Shown here in pieces: positions 37,262 through 46,300 of a stretch of 64,000 bases of DNA. The translations under genes were made by a program, and so were the position numbers. Below the pieces are notes generated by a model. It searched no databases. It was given only the letters and a program-made list of their open reading frames with translations, and was not told the origin of the DNA. Origin of the DNA: Zantedeschia hybrid cultivar (Eukaryota; Streptophyta; Magnoliopsida; Alismatales; Araceae); the NCBI GenBank assembly GCA_030544215.1, contig JARZZO010000014.1:36237734-36301733 (forward strand), given 5' to 3'. The stretch's first letter is position 1. Every line of letters begins with the position of its first letter.

Positions 37262-37772
37262 TTAAAGGCGACCGGGGTGCTCGCCTAGGCGATGCGGCGA
37301 GATGAGGCGCCTACATGGCGCCTGGTTTGGGCCTTATCGCCTAGGCGATCGAGGGAAACACCTACGTCCTAAGGCGAGTGCCTCAGGCCGCTTCTCTCGC
37401 CTCGGCCCCCCCTCTATTCCCATTATGGCCCAACTGGCGGCCCAACAACCCAAGCCCACTAAAGTCTGGACTACTCACCATGCCTATATAGTGAAGAATC
37501 TTCGTGAGGCCGGCTCATTCGTGATCGGGGCAGAGGCAAGTAGGGTTCGCTCATGTCCAATGGCGAGGGCAAACGTCCGACGGCGATAACGGCAGCAACC
37601 ATGTGCGACAACGACAGCAGTGATGGAGTCTAGTAAAGAGGATGACGATGGCGACTGTGTCCAGCGAGGATGATGATGGCGATTGCGTCCAACGAGGACG
37701 ACAAGGACAAAGATGACTGCGTCCAACGAGGATGATGACGACAACGATAATGGCTCATCCAACAGCGAGGTA

Positions 37773-37830
<58 letters not shown>

Positions 37831-38140
37831 ATGTTTGATGAGGGCTTTGGCCTCTCTATGTATCTTACTCTCTGCAAAATTTCCATTATGGTGGGTTTAT
37901 TTAGTAGCAAAATTTTCATGATTTTGTTGATTACATATTTGATTTGATTAAATTGTATTTCAATTGGCCTGATTTAAAATTATTTAGTTATATTTGTTTG
38001 AAGGAATATTGCATTTTGTATGATTTCATTTGTGTTTTTAGTTTTTTATATAAATATCTGAATTATTTATATATATTTTAAAAAATATCGCCTCAGACGC
38101 CTAGGCCATCGCTTAGGCGTTTGAGGCTGAGGCGACCCTT
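37262..38140. mobile_element. GCCTAGGCG-rich insertion with inverted termini
   Basis: An 0.88-kb segment inside element A. Left end TTAAAGGCGACC with GCCTAGGCGAT nearby; right end carries GCCTAGGCC, CGCTTAGGCG and GGCGACCCTT, so the ends are roughly inverted. Flanking element A sequence reads CTACAGATGAAGAA on the left and CTACATAATGAAGAA on the right, suggesting a duplicated target. The interior has a CT microsatellite (37777-37828) and GAT/GAC-rich sequence. It is probably a MITE-like DNA element; its superfamily is unresolved. A weaker relative may be at 49806-50025. Confidence 0.5.
37777..37828 (+). repeat. CT microsatellite
   Basis: About 25 CT dinucleotides in a row. Confidence 0.95.
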
Positions 38141-38298
38141 CTGTCACCTCGGTCACCTCAAGCCTCTGACTACATAGCGAAGAAATGTTGCTAGCACAAG
38201 AAACTTTTGAGATACACCTCTGTCACCTCGGCTACCTCAAGCCTCTGACTACATAATGAAGAAATGTTGCTAGCACAAGAAACTTTTGAGATGCAGCA
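38141..38298 (+). repeat. 79-bp tandem duplication
   Basis: CTGTCACCTCGG at 38141 recurs at 38220, and the following sequence through TTTTGAGAT repeats with few differences. The unit joins the end of the GCCTAGGCG-rich insertion to element A sequence, so the duplication happened after that insertion. Confidence 0.85.
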
Positions 38299-38530
38299 AG
38301 TAGAAGTCAAAGTGTGGTAGTTGTATTTTAATGGAACATCGAGAACCGTCACAATGCCTGAAGGCACATCAACAACCCAAGCCGGAGCAGGGCTTGTCTC
38401 TGTCACTCTTGATGGTGGCATACTACACCATTCAAGTGCTATGGTCAAGTCACTGACCAACAATGAAGCAGAATATGAAGTCCTAATCGTTGGGTTAAAA
38501 GTCGCCTTGGAAATTGATACCCGATGACAA
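38299..38530 (+). pseudogene. Element A second RNase H domain (aRNH type)
   Basis: A reading frame with LYFNGTSRT, GAGLVSVTLDGGILHH and NNEAEYEVLIVGLKVALE, matching the pattern of the extra RNase H that Tat-lineage gypsy elements carry after the retroviral-type one. It would remove RNA from RNA-DNA hybrids. A TAG interrupts the start (W-stop-LYFNG) and the domain ends in stops at about 38527; what should follow (integrase) is absent. Confidence 0.7.
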
Positions 38531-39320
38531 TAATTAAAAGGGGTACAAGAAACATTATAACTCTGCACAATAGGCTGACCAAAACAAGATGATAAGGGCA
38601 TAAAAAGAATAATATGTCCCGTTGCAAATCTACATTTCCTACATCTCCCCCCCCCCCAAAAAAAAAACAAGTTAAGCATAGATGTTGTTATTCATGCACA
38701 ACTTGCATAATACCAAGGTAAACTGGTCCCTTGACAAGAGTGCCAAGGTATTTTGCAAATTACTAGAAGAACTGCCTCAAGATCATTACTAATGTTTAGT
38801 GTCAATAGGGTGCAAAAATTGCTGTTTAGTCTTTCAACTAAAACAGGATACTACCATCATAGGATAAACGGGAAAAATAAGAAAAGAGGACTCAACCGTG
38901 GGAAGTTGGAGCTGCATACACAGCAGAACCATAGGCCATTCAGATAAAACTAAAGAGCAATCTACATGCACATCCCAAAAAATAACTTTTGTGTAAAACT
39001 AACCTCACATAAGAAAACCTTGCAAACAAAAAGCCACATTAAAGTGCACATCTGCATATGATGTGGAAACTTACAAACAAAAAGGACATGGATCATAAAA
39101 AGAGATGGAAAAAAATGGAATTCATATACTTTTAGCCATTAAGTGGAAGCTCAACAACAAGTATAAGCTCTCCATTGAATACAAACTAGGACTAAAGCAA
39201 TTGAACTTGAATTTGGCAAGAAAAGTATACAATTATGTCAAAGTATTTCCATCCATAAGATATAATGGAATATAACCTCTTAAAAAGAAGCAAATGCTGA
39301 CTAGCGCATACATAACAAAC
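38531..39320 (-). other. Presumed intron of the golgin-like gene
   Basis: AT-rich non-coding DNA between the end of element A and the 3'-most recognised exon. It contains a run of 12 C's and 9 A's at about 38647-38668. I looked for a further exon of the gene here and found none. Confidence 0.45.
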
Positions 39321-39403
39321 CTTTCTTGCTTGTTCTTCCTTCATTTTTGCAGCAAGAATTCTCTCAGTTGACAATTCAATCTTCTTTCGCAGATGCTCAA
39401 GTG
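39321..39403 (-). CDS. Golgin-like gene, exon encoding ALEHLRKKIELS...
   Basis: 83 nt, acceptor CTCAAAG before it and donor AAG/GTTTGT after it. Starts with the last two bases of an Ala codon and ends on KEEQARK in phase 0. Strongly amphipathic helix; no stops. Confidence 0.7.
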
Positions 39404-40301
39404 CTTTGAGTACATGGCATGAAAATGTAGATAATAAATTTGTATAGGTTAGATTACAAAATCTTGCAGTCCAATTAAAGTGCAGTAATTTATTATAAAA
39501 AGAAACCAATGGGAAAGGAAACCAACCTGCCTTCTTTGGTCCTGCAGTTAGTTTCATTTCTAATGTAAGATTTTCCAGCTCATGCTCAACTTCCCGGATT
39601 TTTGAATAATTTTCCTTAATGTACCTACATTTGATGATTCACGTATTACAAGAATTGTTAGAGCATTTTACAAAATATGGAAGCTATGGAGCTTATGAAA
39701 ATCACAGGATCAGACTCAGAGAGCAGATAAGTAAATTCAGTCCATCTCTAAAAAACAAAATGAGATAACAAGTCTAAAATGAGATAACAAGTCTAAAATG
39801 AGATAACATGTCTAAGATTATTGGTCAATGTTTAAAAATATGGGTGAAGGTGATAATTGGTTGGCCCAGACCTGATATGGGCCAGTGATTCTGACCTGAT
39901 CTGCTAAATCTCATAGGGGGAGTGGTTCTGCAAGGTGGGAATAAAAAAGGTGGAAGTGAATGAGCACCTATGGTATACAGGGGAAAGAGCAACAAGGGAA
40001 ATCATCGACAGACCTTGTATCAAAAGGTAGAATGATGGCTAATTTTGTTACGGTGCTTCTAGCATTCTGAAAGTGGCAGTGGCAGTGGCAGTGGCATTGA
40101 CAGTGGCAGTGGCAGCCTGAATCCCTCACCAAGAAAGAATGACTAGAGTGCTTGCCACAAGAAACTGTGATAATAGAGTCCTTACTAGTGGCAGCAAGTA
40201 CTCGGGAGCAGCTAGGCTGATGGCAACACAATGCTGCTGGAGCCATCAATGATGACAGCATCCACAATTTTACTGCTATAACAAGAGGCAATGAGTTGGT
40301 C

Positions 40302-40343
<42 letters not shown>

Positions 40344-43300
40344 GTGTTTGGAGACGGAACATGACTTAAAAGCCGCTAAAGTTCAGGGTGTTATCCCCAT
40401 GTTCCCACACCCAAAGTGGGAAGCCAAATTTCTTTAATATGGGAATGGCATAGGTAATAAGTAAGCATTGTCAGTGTAGATTGCACTTAATTGTAAGGGG
40501 AATGTTTGGTTGGTGCGGACCCAAGATTCCTGTATCAAAGAGTATATAAATGCTTATACCAAGGAGATAGGAATTTCAGAACGAGCACTATCTCAAGCCA
40601 CATGAGTATCCTCAAAAGCTGAACCCTCACATATCCACAGGTGCAAATACATGCATTAATACACTAAGCAGTCCTCGACATGTATAAATACTAAATACCA
40701 TGCATGCTCATACTTGTGAAGGGTTAGACACAAAGTTCCTTGGATTGAAGTTTATGGAACTCTAGTGTATCCACTAGGTCCATCAGGGGACCTAAGATGT
40801 TCCACCGGTGGGGCGATCCCCTGAAGAAGATAAATCCATCCTTGAAGATGACGAAGCCTCAGTCGAGAGGAAGCGTGCTTTGGTATCAACAAAGCCGGCA
40901 AGGTATTCATCGTCCCAGCCAACGTCGTATATCGGCTTCCCAACCTCGCAGTATAGGCCGCCAAAGCTTGTCAATACTTTTCGGAAGTTCAGTAAGCGGC
41001 CACCCCTTCCTAACAGATCACCTCCTGATCAGCCATCCTCCCTTCACGGATGGCCTTTAACTCCCTCTCTGCCGCTTTGGCCTGTTCCTCGACACCCTCA
41101 ATTCTCGCCAAAGTCTCTCCATCTCCACTGCGTCTGACCGATGCTCTCCGCTTGGCTCCCAAAGTCACACAAACATGGATAAGGCCAACCTAGACTCCGA
41201 ACGGCAACTGTTCGAGAGGACCGCGGCGCAGAGACCTACCCGCAACGTAGCAGAGGCCACATCCCCAAAGAGATCAGTGGCAGTCATGTCCCACAATGTT
41301 CGATCGTCAGAAGGAAAACAAAGTTGTCTGAGGACATCAAGGCATGGATTACGGAATCGGCGGGTTCCGATCCGATTCGGGGGGGATTTCACTGTTCATC
41401 CCCCCCCCCCCAATTTAAAAAAAAAAAAAAACAATGTGAATCGGTCCAAATCGGGCTAAATCAGGTCCAGACCGGCCGATCTGGCCGGTCTGGTCCGATT
41501 TGGCCCGATTCGGACCAATTTGGATCCCCCCTTAAGGGGGCCGATCCAGCTAGCAGCAGCAGCGTTTCTGCTGCTGCTGGCCTTCCCCCCTTCCCCCAGC
41601 CCCTCCCCCTCCCCTGGCCACCGCCGCCGCCACTCGCCGTTGTCGGCAACTTGACCCCCAAAACAGGCTATAGGTTGGAAAATCTCAAGTAGAATAGGCT
41701 AGGGACAAAGGAAGTGATTAAACCTTATTGCCTTTTATCTGGAAAGATCCAAAATAGGCTCCGTCCAAAAATAAGGTTGCCATTGGCTTCATACATTGGA
41801 AGGAAAATATACACAGATGATCATCAATATATAAGACAAAAAAAGAATAACCAGCAACCACAATAGATACAGAACCATCAAAGCAGAAACAAGAAGCATA
41901 TGTACATTGCCATGCTATGAATGGCTACCATCCGCCGTTCTCTACACTCCCCCCATTAGATCTCTCCCAGGCACTTCCCTCGCTAGAACTATGTGCTCCA
42001 CCATGAGGCTTTTCTTGACTCCAAGCATCTCTCTGCTAAAATGAACCATTGCGATTGCCCCAACAACCAGGCTCGTTAGCTTTATCGGAATCAGTCTTTG
42101 GAATCCAAGCTTGATCCTCATTAGACATTGCTCCTTTGGTTGACACAGATGTGGAATTCCACGCTTCTGCAGAGTCGCTGTCAAACCCCTTCGATTTTTT
42201 CCAATTGTCCAGCCCTTGGGACACTTGTCCACTTGCTTTTTCAGAGGAAACAACATCACTCTTCCGGACATCAGACCCTTGGTTGTCTTTAATGTATACA
42301 TTTTTATGGATGTACATGAATTGCATTCATTTTTATTGTACATTCATTGAATCATATGTATACAATTTTTTCTGATTTTTTCTGATTTTCTTAATTCGGC
42401 CGAGTCGGACCGGCCAGACTTCATCTGGATCGGCCGATCGGGTCGGATCGGGATCGCCGGGTCCCGTTTCGAGGACCCGATCTGACCCGAAATTCCTTGC
42501 ATCAAGGGCTACGACGCCACTAGCAGCCGAGGTATCATTGCTAACCCCCTAAAGGGTCACCTTCAGCTTTTCTCCCTCGGGGCCGACCAGATCCACCCCG
42601 ATGACTGCAGGATGCCCCGCGGCCTTTAACGCCTCGCCGAGACCAAAGATCGAGTAAAGATCCCTAGAAGAAGCCTCGGCCGCCAATTGCTTGCCATGGG
42701 CAATTCCCCGTAGGCATCGGGCATGAATCTCTCCCGTCAGGTCAGACTGAAGAATGCCCCTAATGGCATGGACATCTTATGGCCTGACTAGGGGGTCGAC
42801 CTCCGAAGCCAATCGGGCGTTAGCCCACTCAAAGGACATTAGCCCACTCAAAGGACATCTCCCCCGCTCCTCCGCTCGACGGCAACTCCTGTTCTCCCGT
42901 TGCCGCTAATGGTGACTCTCCCACAGTGTCCGGTTCCTCCCCTCCCTAGCTGTTCGGCCCAAGAAAATCAAACGTTTGAATGCCCTCTCGGTCAACCAGG
43001 CCAATGCTGCCCAGCGCCATGGCCGCAGGTTCTGGCGACCCTTCGTGCGCCAGAGAAGCTTTCGGAGAAGATGCATTACTACCACCGCTACGGGCGGGAT
43101 GACGAAAGGAGGGCGATGCACCCCCCCCCCAACAATGGCATTGGAGCATCCTCCGACTCGGCCCGCTCCCGCTTCACCCTGGGGGAGATGGGGTCTTTGG
43201 TGACGGTGTCCCTAATGGAGCCCGTGACGATCCCCACGTGGTCACCGCTACTGGCTCCGCCATCTCCACACCCTTCCGGAAGATGTGCGACGGCATCAGT

Positions 43301-46300
43301 CAGGGGGCCATCTTGACTAAGAGGTTGGGCATGCCCCCCCGACGTGCTGCCTGTTGTTGCTGAACTAGGAAGCGCAAGCCTCGCCTATCGAGTCACAAGC
43401 CCCGTTGCGAGGAGATGTAAGGACACCATCACCTTCTACACCGCCCCCGCTAGCCTTTGTCGACTTGGTCAGAGGTTGCGGCCCCTTTGTCAGTCGACGC
43501 CGTCAGAGGGGACCAATTTCCTCCTCTGTCTCCCTCCTCGTCTTCCTCGTTCTCATCGGTCTTGCTGCAGAGGCCCCTGATTCGTTCTCTCCGGTGCCGC
43601 TGCTACTAGTCGAGGATGCCTCCTCACCTTCATTTTCCCCTGTGACTCCACCGCTCACGACCGAAGATGCTACCGATTCATCCTTCTCCTCTTGGCCTCC
43701 CACGTCCCTCTCTTTTCCCCTGGGCTTTCCTACGGACCCAGAGGGGGGCACTATGAAAGTCGTGACTACGGCCACCGAAGAAGGATCCCTCACTCAAACC
43801 ACCGGCTCTGCTCCGATTTGGGATCCAGGTGAATTACCACCTCGTATTCGGGGCAAGGTTCCGACGGCCCCAACTAAAAACTACCTGCGACGGCTTTCTT
43901 CTTCTCCTTCGTTGGGACGTCCGGGTGGATTCTGCTGGAGCTCCAGATCGAGGGCCACCCCTAGAGGAATGCCTATCGCAATGGGCCCCCTAACTCCCAT
44001 GTGACCAGGACGAGTTGTCGCTGCCAGCAAACAGTACAAATAGATAAAGGGCAAAACATCCATCAAAACCCGGTGAACTAAAAGAAAGGAACCCTAAAGT
44101 AATTACACGTACGAGGAATGGGATTCCAAATAGACCCACCCATTGTAGGGCCTCTTCGCCGACCAGCACACCCGTATCAGGTGCCTCACCCTCTAGTATG
44201 GCATCCTTTGTCTCTTGATCAGCGGCTGGCAATGGCAGGGCTTACTTATTGACAGAACCTGCAAAAGATAGGTCCCGGAAGGAGACCGGGAAGGGCCACC
44301 ATCCCATGGGGCGCTTTACTACTCGGAAAAAGATTTCTTTCTAGGGTTTCACACTCGAGAATTTCTCAAGAGAGATAGGCCTCTTATCGCGCGCCCAAGA
44401 GTTCATGAACCCCTTATTCAAATATTAAGTGCCTCGTATGGACTCATACAAGTTCAGGAATATTTTCGCCGTCGACGAGGGGTGCCCCTTGTCCCACGCT
44501 AGCACAGCGAATGCAAACGCCAATCTCCATGTGTTTTGCATTAGTTGGACAGAAGCAACCTAAAGTCGCTTCAACAACTGGATGGCAAAAGGGGGAAGTA
44601 GAAGACAGAACCCCGCTTCAAACATGGCCGCATAGACCGTGAAGGAGTGCCTCCTGACGGAGAATATCCGCTCCTCCGGTATCGGCAGTACAAGGGTATA
44701 CTCAGGAGGAACCTTGTAGGTGTCTTGTATCCTTACCAAAAACTCTCCCAAAGCACGAGAAGGCCTCAACGTCCAGCGATCTTCTTCTACTAGTGTTGTA
44801 TACATTCCATCCCTCATAGCGTGGCAGCCATGTCGGTGAAGGTAGAACATTCGTCGCAAGAAACTCCTAGAGACTTCTGCTCGAACCAACAGAGAGAGGT
44901 CCTACGGAGAAGGAGGCAAAATGTAGGAAATGATCCGCGACGTCAGGATCCCCTTTTCTAGATCCTCACCTCGCCTCTTATATCCTTTGGCGTCGGAGCA
45001 ACGATGGCGCAACGTCTCCCAAAGAAGACGCCTCTCAGATGACGAAGCGACGAGCTGTGTAGGGGGGCATCCAAAGCAACGCGCGATGTCCAATCGAACG
45101 CAATGTACAGAGTCCCAAGTTACCGACTGAGCACACGAGTGAGGAGAAAAGAGTGAACTGGCGCTTCCCACGGTAGGAAGTGAGGCCCATCATTTTAAAA
45201 ACGCATTGGGTCAAACAACCATGCCCAGTCGCTTCCCGAGTGCTGACATCATCAGCCCTTACACCTTTCAGTCAGACGCAACGTACTGGTCAGGCCAATC
45301 AACTTACGCGGTAGTTACGTCATCAATTGCATTTCCAACTTCACTCATTGTTGCGTCATCACGCCAAGGAGTGGGGGGCAAGTGATAGGTGAGAATTCTA
45401 CACGGCCCAAATACCAACGGACCGGCCCAACAAGCGGAGTCCTTGGGCCCATATCAGCCTCCCTAAGGGAGAGGAGTCCGGAAGCTGCAGAATGGCGTAG
45501 CCACATACCACCCAATTAGGGTCTGTCTCCCCTACGGAGCCCTATGTCGGTCATGCCATATTTGGGAAGAATCCTTCTTGTTTCCAAACTCTCCTCAAAG
45601 TGATCCCCCTTTCCTAAATAAGGACATGACTTGACGAATTCTCTGGGATCTACTTTCCCCGATCGGACCAGGAACTGCTCCTCATAGGGGCTCCCTACGC
45701 GACTACTATATAAGGCCCCATACGCTTACGGGCATAGGTACGCTCTCTAGCGCCCAAGCTTCTTTGATCTTCCCTCAAGCATCCCCAACCTACTGACTTA
45801 AGCATTAGAGGGGACTCCCCCAGACTGCCGTCAGGAGCCCTCTAACGGTGTTCTATTTTGTAGGGACTAGCCGACGACGTCCTTCTGATCGAAGATAGAG
45901 GGCTCTAATAATACAAAATGGTCAGAGGATATATTAGATAGACCTATTGCAAGGGATTCAAAATTGAGAAGATCAAAGAGGCCAAGAGAAGATCCACCTC
46001 CTCCAATTGAGCCTCAAAGGGACTATATGCCTACATTTGTGCCTGATACTGAAAAACTTGTTAGACACACAGAATCAGATAGCAAGCTAGTCACTCTTAG
46101 AATAGTTAGACTACCACCATTCTTAAGGAGCACATCAGCCCTTGAAAGAAATAATGTTGCTACGAGCGATGACCATGCAATTGAACAAATGAAGCCTATT
46201 TATATGAGAAGTATGCCACTAGGAAAATCTGTACATGAATGGCTGATTGAACAGCCATAAGAAAAGGAACATTAGCTACAAGAATCACAGCAAAAGAAAT

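Larger units (their letters stand above)
12046..38530 (+). mobile_element. Tat-like Ty3/gypsy retrotransposon A (host of nested insertions)
   Basis: Plus-strand gypsy element whose pieces are 12046-14779, 20215-22875, 35290-about 37261 and about 38299-38530, separated by hAT-1, element B and a GCCTAGGCG-rich insertion. Frames on either side of hAT-1 and B resume once the insertion and one target copy are removed. A second RNase H-like domain after the pol RNase H (38321-38527) is characteristic of the Tat/Ogre lineage. No integrase and no 3' LTR follow; the sequence changes to gene-like intronic DNA at about 38530, so the 3' end is lost or displaced. The 5' border is uncertain. Confidence 0.7.
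39625..40744 (-). other. Presumed intronic DNA with simple repeats
   Basis: Intron sequence between the exon at 39527-39624 and the left end of element D. It has a triple TGAGATAACAAGTCTAAAA repeat at about 39760-39815, a GTGGCA microsatellite at 40073-40114 and a homopolymer tract at 40302-40341. No coding block recognised. Confidence 0.45.
40790..45171 (-). pseudogene. Antisense ORF of element D (gypsy-type transposon domain, PF04195-like)
   Basis: Minus-strand protein remnant. 44450-44889 reads FEAGFCLLLPPFAIQLLKRL, then SVQLMQNTWRLAFAFAVLAW and a KIFLNLYE end, the pattern of the Pfam family called Putative gypsy type transposon (PF04195). Upstream to 45171 is a divergent N-terminus. 43503-43990 is a Ser/Glu-rich linker. 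After hAT-3 (41343-42499) the region 40790-41342 continues with LPSD-like and DLFGDVASATLR blocks and SFGGLYCEVGKPIYDVGW, as expected near the C-terminal end of such proteins. Stops occur in several blocks. Function is unknown; it is a passenger frame in reverse orientation to pol. Confidence 0.6.
40745..45904 (+). mobile_element. 3' part of a Tat-like gypsy element D
   Basis: Plus-orientation LTR element judged by its PPT and LTR at 45369 onward, with a long antisense reading region (40790-45171, minus) upstream of the LTR. Tat-lineage elements are known to carry extra antisense frames between integrase and 3' LTR, so I read this as the 3' end of such an element, truncated on the left at about 40745. 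It contains hAT-3. It could be the missing 3' end of element A, but the host exons at 39321-39624 lie between them and no LTR pair links them. Confidence 0.5.

Noticed and set aside
42900..44004. Plus-strand frames of up to 199 codons
   Set aside because: They overlap the minus-strand antisense ORF of element D, which has recognisable domain wording; the plus frames match nothing.
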